Source: CAZXEJ01 sp964639895 (GTDB lineage: Bacteria > Desulfobacterota_D > UBA1144 > Nemesobacterales > JADFKM01). Taken from it: a stretch of DNA of 64,000 bases. Position numbers and translations under genes: made by a program. Of this stretch, positions 33,553 through 42,298 are shown one piece after another (positions within the stretch are counted from its first letter, which is position 1; every line of letters starts with the position of its first letter). The notes under the pieces were generated by a model. The model was not told the origin of the DNA. It did not search any database and worked only from the letters and a program-made list of their open reading frames with translations. The stretch is taken from positions 1 to 64,000 of the forward strand of contig CAZXEJ010000001.1 of the NCBI GenBank assembly GCA_964639895.1. The letters are read 5' to 3'.

Positions 33553-34983
33553 ATGAATGCGTCTCACCTTACACTTTGGCTGGTCATGGCCGCCTACGCG
33601 CTGGCCGTCCTCATGACCACTCCAAAGCGGGTGACGCCGGAGCAGTACTTCGAGGGAAGCTCCAAGGAGGGCAAGGAACCCGGACTCGCACTACTGGTGG
33701 CCAGTGCGGCCGTAACGTGGATATTCGCGAAATCTATCGCCAACTCGGCATTCCTCTCCAAGGAGTACGGAATCTACGGCGCCCTAGGTTATGCCGCCTA
33801 CTACCTGAGCTTCGCCACCGCCGCCGCGGCCATATACTTCATAAGGACCCGCGGCGGTCATCCGTCACTGGGGGCGTTTCTCGCCCACAAGTACGGACCT
33901 CTGAGCGCCAAGATCTTCCTCCTCGCCGTCGCCATAAGGATCGTCAACGAGGTGTGGTCCAACACCAAGGTCACCTCCCTCTACTTCGGGGCCGAGGGAA
34001 GCGGCGGATACTGGACGGCCGCCCTCCTGTTCACGGCGTTCACGCTCTACTACAGCCTGCGCGGCGGCCTGAGAAGCAGCCTGCTGACGGACGCCCTGCA
34101 GATGGCGGCGGCCGCGGCGCTGCTTGTATTCCTCCTCTACTTGGTGGGGCCGCCTCTCGTCGCAAAGGGCCTCCCAAAGATCGACGCTGAGACGCGGCTT
34201 TCGGGGCTTACGTTCATGGCCCTGGCCTTGACGCAGATCCTCAGCTACCCCTTCCACGACCCCGTGCTCACCGACAGGGCGTTCATCACCGAGCCGCGAA
34301 AGATGGTCAAGGGGTTCCTGCTCGCGGGGCTCTTGAGCGGAGGATTCATTCTTCTCTTCGGCATAGTGGGCCTCTACGCCCGCACGCGGGGCATCGGCGG
34401 CGATCCGGCCGTTTCGGTCCCGGCCGCACTCGGGCTTACGGCGCTGCTCGTCGTAAACGTCATAATGCTCTCGAGCGCGGGCTCCACGCTCGATTCCACA
34501 TTCTCGAGCACCGCAAAGCTGGTGGCCCGTGACTGGCGTAGGGCCGACTCTCCTCCCCGCAGAGGCGACGTCGCCTGGGGCAAGTGGGCGATGGCGGCCG
34601 TTGCACTCCTAGGCAACCTGCCGTTGCTGGGCATCTACCTGGGCGACAAGGTGGGACCGGCCATCATCTCGGCAACCACCATAAGCGGTACCATGGTCAT
34701 GGGGCTGGCTCCCATATTTCTACTCTCCTTCATCAAGAGGGCCGGGAGATGGAGCTTCCACCTGGCGTTCTGGCCCGGACTCATGTTGGGGGTGCTTCTA
34801 GCGGCGGGAAACGTGATAGGGAAACCACTCATTCCGGCTTCGCTCAGTCTCGGCAAGGGCCGCTACGCCCTCGACCTCGGCGTCAACCTATACGGCCTAG
34901 CGCTCTGCACGGCCGGATACCTGGCGGGAGCGGTGGTAGGACCGTCCCAGAAGAATCAGCTGCAGGAGGCGACCCATGATTGA
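33553..34983 (+). CDS. Sodium:solute symporter (SSS-like) of the arsenosugar operon
   Basis: A 476-residue inner-membrane protein with about thirteen helices and the LeuT-like sodium symporter outline. Recognisable segments are KRVTPEQYFEGS at the start, AVTWIFAKSIANSAFLSKEYG in helix 1-2, TLYYSLRGGLRSSLLTDALQM and MLSSAGSTLDSTFSSTAKL, the family's sodium-binding helix region. The substrate is unknown; its place between arsS and the phosphoesterase-like gene suggests an organic arsenic compound or its precursor. ATG 33553 has GAGGTG upstream. It overlaps the next gene by eight bases. Confidence 0.88.
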   Translation: MNASHLTLWLVMAAYALAVLMTTPKRVTPEQYFEGSSKEGKEPGLALLVASAAVTWIFAKSIANSAFLSKEYGIYGALGYAAYYLSFATAAAAIYFIRTRGGHPSLGAFLAHKYGPLSAKIFLLAVAIRIVNEVWSNTKVTSLYFGAEGSGGYWTAALLFTAFTLYYSLRGGLRSSLLTDALQMAAAAALLVFLLYLVGPPLVAKGLPKIDAETRLSGLTFMALALTQILSYPFHDPVLTDRAFITEPRKMVKGFLLAGLLSGGFILLFGIVGLYARTRGIGGDPAVSVPAALGLTALLVVNVIMLSSAGSTLDSTFSSTAKLVARDWRRADSPPRRGDVAWGKWAMAAVALLGNLPLLGIYLGDKVGPAIISATTISGTMVMGLAPIFLLSFIKRAGRWSFHLAFWPGLMLGVLLAAGNVIGKPLIPASLSLGKGRYALDLGVNLYGLALCTAGYLAGAVVGPSQKNQLQEATHD

Positions 34984-35821
34984 GTCATTCACCATTGACC
35001 GTCCGACTCGCATAGCGCTCATGGGAGGGGCCTACGGCAACGTGCCAGCACTCGAAGCGGCCGTCGCCGACGCAAAGCTGAAAGGGTGCTCCGTCATGGT
35101 GTTCCTAGGAGACGCGATCGGATTTTGCGGCCACAGCGACGAGGTGCTCGAGAGGGTATGGGCTTACTTCGACGTCTTCATAGCCGGCAACCTCGAGCTC
35201 CAGGCGGCCGCGGGCATGGAGACTTGCGGATGCGGCTACGCCGCCGAGCAGGACGAACGGATGGGCCGCCTGGCGATGGCCCATGCACTGCGCAGCCTGA
35301 GCGAGCCCATGAGAAAAAGGCTCTCGGGCCTTGCGGACAAGGGGATTCTCAGGGTTGGAGAAGAAAAGATTGTCCTATGTCACGGAAGCCCCGAGCGGAT
35401 AAACGAATTCCTCTACGAATCGGAGCTTGAGATGGAACGCCTGCAGGGGTGGCTCCACCGCTACGACGCACGTGGACTCGCCTGCACCCATACGGGGCTT
35501 CCATGGGTGGTGTTCACGGAGGCGGGCGCGGCCTTCGCCGTAAACTGCGGAGCAGTCGGACTGCCCGATGACGACGGCGATCCGGCCGTGCACTACGCGC
35601 TGGTCGCCTTCGATAAGGAAGAGCCGAAGGTCTCGATCGAACGCGTGGTGTACGACGTCGACTCATGGGCCCGCAGGCTCGAAGCGGAACGCATGGAGAC
35701 CGCCTTCGTAGAATCGCTGCGCTCGGGGTGGTGTAGTTGCGGACTGGCCAGCCTGCCGCCCCGGGAGAGAGAGCACGCTGAGCGCAGGAGGGGGCGCATT
35801 CCGCGCCGAGAAGCACAGTAG
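34976..35821 (+). CDS. Metallophosphoesterase-like protein of the arsenosugar operon, with altered metal site
   Basis: A 281-residue calcineurin-fold protein. Some elements are kept: FLGDAIGFCGHS (GD motif), LCHGSPERINEFLYES, CTHTGLPW and VNCGAVGLPDDDGDP. But the first DxH metal motif is replaced by GGAYGN near residue 18 and the GNH[DE] motif reads GNLE near 78, so two classical metal ligands are missing. The C-terminal SGWCSCGLASLPPRERE fits the subfamily I associate with arsenosugar clusters, in which the first motif is also atypical. It may have another metal arrangement or a non-catalytic role. ATG 34976 follows AGGAGG and overlaps the symporter stop. Confidence 0.85.
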   Translation: MIESFTIDRPTRIALMGGAYGNVPALEAAVADAKLKGCSVMVFLGDAIGFCGHSDEVLERVWAYFDVFIAGNLELQAAAGMETCGCGYAAEQDERMGRLAMAHALRSLSEPMRKRLSGLADKGILRVGEEKIVLCHGSPERINEFLYESELEMERLQGWLHRYDARGLACTHTGLPWVVFTEAGAAFAVNCGAVGLPDDDGDPAVHYALVAFDKEEPKVSIERVVYDVDSWARRLEAERMETAFVESLRSGWCSCGLASLPPREREHAERRRGRIPRREAQ

Positions 35822-35856
35822 CCACATACGCGCAAGCTCCGACACGCACTTACCCC

Positions 35857-35875
35857 ACGCCGCGGGCGGCGTTTA
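35857..35875 (+). terminator. Terminator-like hairpin after the arsenosugar operon
   Basis: ACGCCG-CGGG-CGGCGT followed by TTA, 36 bases after the phosphoesterase stop. The T-run is short. Confidence 0.45.
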
Positions 35876-36375
35876 TCCCAACCAGACACCACCGTCCAGC
35901 CCTGTCGTATCCCCTCGCGGCCGGCATCCCCCCGCCCTCCGGGCGCCGTACCCACGGCCGGATCACAAACGACCGTAGGCACAGGAGGCAGATGAGCACC
36001 CACCCCAGAGGTCGCTTCATACGCCTATTGGACACTAAAGCTACGCCTTGCGTGCTCGCCGCGCCATCCACCTTGGGGGACGCCCCCGTATTAGCCCCGA
36101 ACTTCCCTCTGGAATGCAATTTGACATTAATGACATACGAGGCTCCGGCCATGCCTGGTGTGAATGCCAAGGGAGGATGGATAGGCCACCTCTCCCCTCG
36201 GCCATGGAAACCACGCCTCGGTCCCACTACCCGCCTCCACACCGCGGGGCGTGCAGACCGCCGAGCACCTCCGGCCCGGCTTACGGCAGGATATGGCGCC
36301 GCGCGACACACAACGACGGAGAGCCCTGCGCATCTTGCGGCGCGCCAAAGGTCCGCACAGGAAAGCGCAGGAATG

Positions 36376-36381
36376 TATAAT
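36376..36381 (+). promoter_or_regulatory. -10 box of the DUF255 protein gene
   Basis: Perfect TATAAT 40 bases upstream of ATG 36421; the -35 is weak. Confidence 0.45.
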
Positions 36382-36420
36382 GTTTGTATTTGGGTCGTGT
36401 ACAAGCAGGGTTCTACGGCA

Positions 36421-38703
36421 ATGCTCTATCACAGAGGAGAAAAGAGCGTCGTTACACCATTCGGCACACATCGCCCCTCTTCCACAGGGCACGCAACGCC
36501 GACTCCATGGCTCAAAAAAGTGTTCGCCCTCTTGGCCGCAGGTATACTAACGCTTAGTGTGGCGGCCGCACGGGTTGCGGCTGCGGGACGAGAGGGGATG
36601 ACTAACACCGCTTCACACCACGAGAACCGGCTCAAGTACGAGAAGAGTCCCTACCTTCTCCAGCACAAGGACAATCCAGTCGACTGGTACCCCTGGGGGG
36701 AAGAGGCGTTCGAGAAGGCGCGAAAGGAAGACAAGCCCATCTTCCTTTCCATAGGCTATTCCACCTGCCACTGGTGCCACGTCATGGAGAAGGAGTCGTT
36801 CGAAGACCCCGAGGTGGCCAAGCTCATGAACGAGACCTTCGTCTCGATAAAGGTGGACCGCGAGGAGAGGCCCGATATCGACCACGTCTACATGACCGTG
36901 TGCCAGATGATATCGGGCAACTGCGGCTGGCCCCTCACCATACTGATGACCCCTGACAAAAAGCCGTTCTTCGCCGGCACGTACTTCCCCAAGCACACGC
37001 GTTTCGGAAGGATAGGTATGATGGAGCTCATACCCCGTGTCCGCGACATGTGGCGGAACCGCAGAGACGAGCTTGAGGAGTCGGCTCAGAAGATAGCCTC
37101 GGCCCTCACCGAAGTGACCGCCGCCAGCGGAGGGGACGAGACGCTCGATAAGGACACGTTGGCCACTGCCTACGAACAGCTACGCAGCAACTACGACCCC
37201 CGCAACGGTGGCTTCGGCAAAGCCCCCAAGTTCCCCACCCCCCACAACCTCCTCTTCCTGCTCCGCTACTGGAAGAGGACGGGCGACGGCAAGGCCCTCG
37301 AGATGGTGGAGACCACACTCGACCACATGAGGCGCGGCGGCATATACGACCACGTGGGATTCGGCTTCCACCGCTACTCGACCGACCCCGGCTGGCTGGT
37401 GCCCCACTTCGAGAAGATGCTCTACGACCAGGCGCTTCTGGCCATCGCCTACACGGAGGCCTACCTTGCCACCGGCAACACCTCTTACAAGCGCACTGCC
37501 CGCGAGGTGCTCGACTACGTGCTCCGCGACATGACTTCTGCGGAGGGAGGATTCTACTCGGCCGAAGACGCGGACAGCGAAGGAGAAGAAGGGAAGTTTT
37601 ACGTCTGGACACAGCGCGAGCTCGAAGAGGCGCTGGGCAAGGACGACGCCGCCTTCGCTTCGACCGTGTTCGGCACCGGCAAGGAGGGCAACTTCACCGA
37701 CCACGCAACGGGCAAGACGGGACTGAACGTGCTGCATCTCACCTCCCCACCGGAAGAGCTCGCCCGCCGGCTCGGCATGGACCCGGACGATTTCGACGAA
37801 AGACTGGAGGCGGTGCGACGCAGGCTTTTCGAGGCCCGCCAGAAGAGGGTCCGCCCGCTCAAGGACGACAAGATACTCACCGACTGGAACGGCCTCATGA
37901 TATCGGCCCTCGCCGTGTACTACCAGGCCACCGAAGAGAAGCCCTACCTTGAGGCCGCCCGAAAGAGCGCAGCCTTTATATTGGACAAGATGGTCGACCC
38001 GGAGGGGCGCCTGCTGCACCGCTACCGCGGCGGCGAGGCTGGGATAGAGGCCAAGGCAACCGACTACGCATTCTTCATCATGGGGCTCATAGACCTCTAC
38101 GAGGCATCGCTCGACATCTCCTACCTCAAGCACGCACTCCAGCTCAATGAGCAGTTCGTGAGGTACTTTTGGGACGATGAGGAAGGCGGTTTCTTCTACA
38201 CCCCGTCCTACGGCGAGAAACTCCTCGTCCGGCCCAAGGAGGTGTACGACGGCGCCCTGCCCTCGGCCAACTCCGTGGCCCTCTACAACCTGCTCAGGCT
38301 CGAGCGCCTGACGGCCGACCCGAGGCTCGGCGATCTGGCGTCCCGCCTGACGGCGGCCTTCTCGGGCGTCGTGGGGCGCTACCCTGCCGGACACACCCAA
38401 TTCCTAGTCGGGCTCGACTTCGCTATCGGCCCGTCCTACGAGGTCGTCGTCACGGGCCGAGCCGGAGCCGATGACACGCGGGCGATGTTGCGCGCCTTGA
38501 GAAGCCTCTTCGTCCCCAACATGGTGCTCGTATTCAAGCCCGACGGCGAGGGAGGCAACGAGGTCTCGGAGGTGGCGAAGTTCACCGCGACCCATCAGAC
38601 GCTGGACGGCAAGGCCACGGCCTATGTGTGCAGGAACTTCGTCTGCAAGCTTCCTACGACTGACCCCGAGGTGATGCTGGAAGCCCTGCGACAGCAGGGC
38701 TGA
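36421..38703 (+). CDS. Thioredoxin-domain protein of the YyaL/SPATA20 (DUF255) family, probably exported
   Basis: A 760-residue protein. Residues about 60-220 are the thioredoxin-like DUF255 domain beginning NRLKYEKSPYLLQHKDNPVDW, with the redox motif STCHWCHVMEKESF. The rest is an alpha/alpha-barrel related to six-hairpin glycosidases (APKFPTPHNLLFLL, DWNGLMISALAVYY, YDGALPSANSVALYN). Unlike most relatives, which begin at NRL, this one has 59 extra residues that read as a signal sequence: a basic stretch (WLKK), a hydrophobic core (VFALLAAGILTLSVAAA) and an AxA site. The molecular function of the family is not settled. If the signal is not used, ATG 36598 would give a cytoplasmic form. Confidence 0.9.
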   Translation: MLYHRGEKSVVTPFGTHRPSSTGHATPTPWLKKVFALLAAGILTLSVAAARVAAAGREGMTNTASHHENRLKYEKSPYLLQHKDNPVDWYPWGEEAFEKARKEDKPIFLSIGYSTCHWCHVMEKESFEDPEVAKLMNETFVSIKVDREERPDIDHVYMTVCQMISGNCGWPLTILMTPDKKPFFAGTYFPKHTRFGRIGMMELIPRVRDMWRNRRDELEESAQKIASALTEVTAASGGDETLDKDTLATAYEQLRSNYDPRNGGFGKAPKFPTPHNLLFLLRYWKRTGDGKALEMVETTLDHMRRGGIYDHVGFGFHRYSTDPGWLVPHFEKMLYDQALLAIAYTEAYLATGNTSYKRTAREVLDYVLRDMTSAEGGFYSAEDADSEGEEGKFYVWTQRELEEALGKDDAAFASTVFGTGKEGNFTDHATGKTGLNVLHLTSPPEELARRLGMDPDDFDERLEAVRRRLFEARQKRVRPLKDDKILTDWNGLMISALAVYYQATEEKPYLEAARKSAAFILDKMVDPEGRLLHRYRGGEAGIEAKATDYAFFIMGLIDLYEASLDISYLKHALQLNEQFVRYFWDDEEGGFFYTPSYGEKLLVRPKEVYDGALPSANSVALYNLLRLERLTADPRLGDLASRLTAAFSGVVGRYPAGHTQFLVGLDFAIGPSYEVVVTGRAGADDTRAMLRALRSLFVPNMVLVFKPDGEGGNEVSEVAKFTATHQTLDGKATAYVCRNFVCKLPTTDPEVMLEALRQQG

Positions 38704-38801
38704 CACCGTACCGATGCGCAGACGGTGCCGCCGCAGGCGTGCTCGCTCAGCCCTTCTACTATGGTCACGACCAGCGGGGACCAAAAATTGTCCCCCACCT
38801 C

Positions 38802-38829
38802 TTGAATTTGGCGGCTCCGGTTCTATAAT
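38802..38829 (+). promoter_or_regulatory. Sigma-70 promoter of the 52-residue acidic protein
   Basis: TTGAAT (38802-38807), 16 bases, TATAAT (38824-38829), 72 bases upstream of the start codon. Confidence 0.7.
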
Positions 38830-38901
38830 CTCGTGTGTCGGGACGACGGCCACGCCGTAGTACACCCTTTTCCACCCGTCTTGTCAAGGAGGATCGTTTC
38901 C

Positions 38902-39060
38902 ATGTATACGAGGTTCAGGAAAGAGATCAGGGACCTGGTCGACATGCTTGAGCGCCCGGAGGAAGCGGCCTACGTAGGGGACGACTACGACGAGATCGCA
39001 GCCGACCTCGACGAGATCGAAGCCGACCACTATTCGACCGAAGAGATCCCCGAAGAGTAA
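38902..39060 (+). CDS. Small acidic protein, 52 residues
   Basis: A short ORF with a strong promoter and a clear AAGGAGG ribosome binding site ten bases before ATG 38902. The product has a basic start (MYTRFRKEIRDLVDML) then a very acidic tail (DDYDEIAADLDEIEADHYSTEE). It is probably helical at first and disordered later. I know no family for it. It stands alone between the DUF255 gene and a gene-free stretch, so there is no context for its function. Confidence 0.72.
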   Translation: MYTRFRKEIRDLVDMLERPEEAAYVGDDYDEIAADLDEIEADHYSTEEIPEE

Positions 39061-39813
39061 GCTCCGCCGGGACCGCGTCGGCGCGGCCGGCCCGCACGCC
39101 CCAAGTGAGCCCCATGCGGCACCCGCGGCCGCAGTGTCGCACCGCCGGCTGAGGCCGCACCTCTCCGACATCCACCACCAGCCGATAGCCCACATCCCTA
39201 TCCCCATCACTCCACCCCGATTGGAAGCCACCCCAAAGGACGCAAGTGAGGAGTGAGCGGGCCTGATGAGGCGGCCGTCGTGCACGGAGAGGCGCTGCGG
39301 GCTCCCTGCGAGCACGAGAACGCTTGGCGCCGGAAGGCGGTAGCGTCTTCATAGGGCCCGCGCGAGAGCTCCCGTCGGCCGCATGTACCCCCTACTCCTA
39401 TCAACAGGGCGAGTCCCGGGGCTGCACACGACAACTGAGCCCCCGGCACGGCACACCGGCTGCACGGTGCGTACGCACGAGCGGCACCAGAGCCGAAGCG
39501 GGAGTAGTGACGCCACGGGCAAGAGCACACGGCCGACCCCCTGCCAGCCGCCGCATCCAGGTAGCAGACCCGACTCCCATAGTGTGAAGAGATGGCCCGC
39601 ACCGCTCCCAGGGCGCCGCCCAACACCAGGCGCCCGCACCCAGGGAGCGCCGCCCGAGCAGCCCAAATCGCAGCCCGAGACGAAGCATTGACGGGGTGTG
39701 AAACGGGGGTGGCCCCCACGCCGCCCCCTCCGAGGGAGAGAGGGCTTTCAAGCCTACGGCACCGCCCGATCTATTGATGACAACAACGTCGGTTTTCCGG
39801 GAAACGGAGGCGT
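39061..39813. other. Gene-free region downstream of the acidic protein
   Basis: About 750 bases with no gene seen. A compact hairpin lies at 39320-39346 (ACGCT/AGCGT enclosing CGCC-GGAA-GGCG with a GNRA-type loop). Confidence 0.45.
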
Positions 39814-41727
39814 CTAGTCGGCGGCGCCTCTCTTGCCGGCTCGGTTGACCCTTCTCCTGCCAAGGTAGGCCATGAGCACGGACAGGGCGGCGGGGGTGAT
39901 ACCCGATATCCTGCTCGCCTGTCCCAGCGAGCGTGGCCTTACGCGGGAGAGCTTCTGTACGACCTCGCGCGAGAGGCCGGGGAGCCCCTCGTAGGAGAAG
40001 TCCTCGGGAATGCGCATGTTCTCCATCCGCTTGAACTTCTCGAGCTGCTCCCGCTGTCTTGCCACGTAGCCCGCGTACTTGACCTCCATCTCGATGAGAC
40101 TCGCCACGCGCCTGCACTCGGGCCTTACGCTGTGGCCGGCAAGGCTCAGAACCTGCTCGTAGCCGAGTCCGGGCCGCCTGAGCAGCTCCTTGAGCGTATA
40201 GGGCCTCCTTATGGGCTGGGCACCGTATGCGCGCAGCATCTCGTTGACCCGCTCGGAGGGCGAGACCCTTGTCTTTTCCAACCGTTCCATCTCCTCCCGC
40301 ACGAGGCGGCGTCGCGTGAGGTAGCGCTCGTACTCCCTATCGCCCACGAGCCCCACCGCCCTTCCCTTCTCCGTAAGGCGTAGATCCGCGTTGTCCTCGC
40401 GCAACACCAGCCTGTACTCGGCCCTCGAGGTGAACATACGGTACGGCTCGTCCACCCCCTTGGTGATGAGGTCGTCGATCAGTATCCCTATGTAGGCCTC
40501 CGAGCGGTCAAGCACCAGCGGCTTGTCACCCCGCACCCGGAGTGCGGCGTTCACTCCGGCCACGAGACCCTGGGCGGCGGCCTCTTCGTAGCCCGTCGTC
40601 CCGTTTATCTGGCCCGCGAAATAGAGGTTGTCGAACAGCTTCGTCTCGAGGGTGGGCTTGAGCTGGATGGGGTCCGAGTAGTCGTACTCGATGGCGTAGC
40701 CGGGACGCACTATCTCGGCCCTCTCGAGGCCCCGTATGGTGCGGACGAACTCGGACTGTACGGTCAGCGGCAGGCTGGTGGAGATGCCGTTGGGGTAGAC
40801 CTCGTAGGTGCCGAGGCCCTCGGGCTCGAGGAATATCTGGTGGCGCTCCTTGTCGGGGAACTTGACCACCTTGTCCTCGATCGAGGGGCAGTAGCGCGGC
40901 CCCACCACCTTGATGACCCCAGAGAACAAGGGCGACTTGTCGAGGTTGCGCCTTATGAGGTCGTGGGTGTCGGGGTTGGTCCAGGTGATGTGGCAGGGGA
41001 GCTGCTCGTTCACGATACGGTCGTTCGAGGCCGAAAACGGCGTGGGGTCTTCGTCACCCCACTGCTCCTCGCACACGCTCCAATCTATGGTCCTTCCGTC
41101 CAGCCGGGGCGGGGTGCCCGTCTTGAGCCTGCCCACCGTAAACCCCATCAGGCGCCACGCCTCCGAAATGCCCACCGCCGGCGCCTCGCCGGCGCGGCCG
41201 GCCGGCACGCGTGTGGCGCCGATGTGTATGAGGCCGTTTGGAAATGTGCCCGGCGTCACTACGACGGCGTCTGCGTAGAAGGTCTCGCCCATCGCCGTGC
41301 GCACCCCCACGACGGCCCCGCCCTCGGTCACGAACCCCTCGACCATGCGCTGCTTGAGGTCGAGATGGGGCTCGGCCTCTAGCACCCGCCTCATGTAGCG
41401 GCGATACAGCCACCGGTCGGCCTGGACACGCGTGGCCTGTACGGCCGGCCCCTTTCGGGTATTGAGCCTTCGGTACTGGATGGCCGCGAAATCGGCCGCA
41501 CGCGCCATCTCTCCACCCAGAGCGTCGATCTCCTTTACAAGGTGGCCCTTTCCCACGCCCCCTATGGACGGGTTGCACGACATGAGCCCTATGGTGTCGA
41601 GGTTGGCCGTCACGACGAGCGTGCGCACGCCCATGCGGGCCGCGGCGAGCGCAGCCTCGCAGCCGGCGTGTCCCGCTCCGACCACTATCACTCCGTAGCG
41701 CTTGGTCGAACCCATTGCAATGCCCAC
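39814..41727 (-). CDS. mnmG: tRNA uridine-5-carboxymethylaminomethyl modification enzyme MnmG (GidA)
   Basis: MnmG, with MnmE, installs the carboxymethylaminomethyl group on wobble uridine 34 using FAD and methylene-tetrahydrofolate. Motifs include the FAD site VIVVGAGHAGCEAALAAARMG, CNPSIGGVGKGHLVKEIDALGG, FNGLIHIGATRVPAGRAGE-type loop in the form FPNGLIHIGATRVPAGR, and INGTTGYEEAAAQGLVAGVNAAL. The C-terminal helical domain is complete. GTG 41727 is the preferred start because AGGAGG lies eight bases upstream; ATG 41715 is the alternative. Confidence 0.96.
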   Translation of the reverse strand: MGIAMGSTKRYGVIVVGAGHAGCEAALAAARMGVRTLVVTANLDTIGLMSCNPSIGGVGKGHLVKEIDALGGEMARAADFAAIQYRRLNTRKGPAVQATRVQADRWLYRRYMRRVLEAEPHLDLKQRMVEGFVTEGGAVVGVRTAMGETFYADAVVVTPGTFPNGLIHIGATRVPAGRAGEAPAVGISEAWRLMGFTVGRLKTGTPPRLDGRTIDWSVCEEQWGDEDPTPFSASNDRIVNEQLPCHITWTNPDTHDLIRRNLDKSPLFSGVIKVVGPRYCPSIEDKVVKFPDKERHQIFLEPEGLGTYEVYPNGISTSLPLTVQSEFVRTIRGLERAEIVRPGYAIEYDYSDPIQLKPTLETKLFDNLYFAGQINGTTGYEEAAAQGLVAGVNAALRVRGDKPLVLDRSEAYIGILIDDLITKGVDEPYRMFTSRAEYRLVLREDNADLRLTEKGRAVGLVGDREYERYLTRRRLVREEMERLEKTRVSPSERVNEMLRAYGAQPIRRPYTLKELLRRPGLGYEQVLSLAGHSVRPECRRVASLIEMEVKYAGYVARQREQLEKFKRMENMRIPEDFSYEGLPGLSREVVQKLSRVRPRSLGQASRISGITPAALSVLMAYLGRRRVNRAGKRGAAD

Positions 41728-41776
41728 CCGTTCCACCTCCTGCTCTCGACCGGCCCTGCACGGCAGGACGCCTATA

Positions 41777-41806
41777 ATTCTAAAGGGACGGCCGCGGCGG
41801 CGTCAA
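41777..41806 (-). promoter_or_regulatory. Sigma-70 promoter of mnmG
   Basis: On the minus strand TTGACG (41801-41806), 18 bases, TAGAAT (41777-41782). Confidence 0.6.
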
Positions 41807-42206
41807 ACCCGGCGAGTGCGGGCGGCCGGGTGCACCCGCTCCACCACGGGCAACGCGGGTAGTTGGAACGCACCTCTCACAAGCGTTAAGGACTGGGGTA
41901 GGAAGCCGCACCTCCCCACCGCGTGCACCTAAGAGGCCCCCGCTCAAGCCCCTCAAGTCCCCTCTTCACCATACACTGCCGCCCGCCTGAGAAGAGACGC
42001 GCGCGACGTTCCGCCCCGCCACCTCGCCCGCGACCCATCCATCCACGCGCGGAACCGCCTTGTAACAGGCCCCTACACCGGTGTGGCCGGCAACACCACC
42101 GGCCGGCCCCCACGTAGGGGGCGGAGGGGAGACCGTCCGGGGCGGCGGCAGGACGGTCGCTCCTCACCACAACACAACCGCGCCCCTGCGCCCACGGCGC
42201 GCGGGG

Positions 42207-42234
42207 TTGCAATCCGGTAAAACGCAACTATCAT
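42207..42234 (+). promoter_or_regulatory. Sigma-70 promoter of nadE
   Basis: TTGCAA (42207-42212), 16 bases, TATCAT (42229-42234). Confidence 0.6.
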
Positions 42235-42298
42235 TAATTACTACGCCTCGCCCACTACGGCACGAGGCGCCCACCCCGTCGGTCAGGGTGTTGAGGCC

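Larger units (their letters stand above)
35822..36420. other. Region between the arsenosugar operon and the DUF255 gene
   Basis: No gene is seen. A hairpin at 35857-35872 (ACGCCG-CGGG-CGGCGT) followed by TTAT looks like the operon's terminator. TATAAT at 36376-36381 is the likely -10 of the next gene. Confidence 0.45.
41728..42298. other. Divergent intergenic region, mnmG to nadE
   Basis: About 570 bases with a promoter at each end. The middle is C-rich on the plus strand and holds no gene I can see. Confidence 0.5.
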
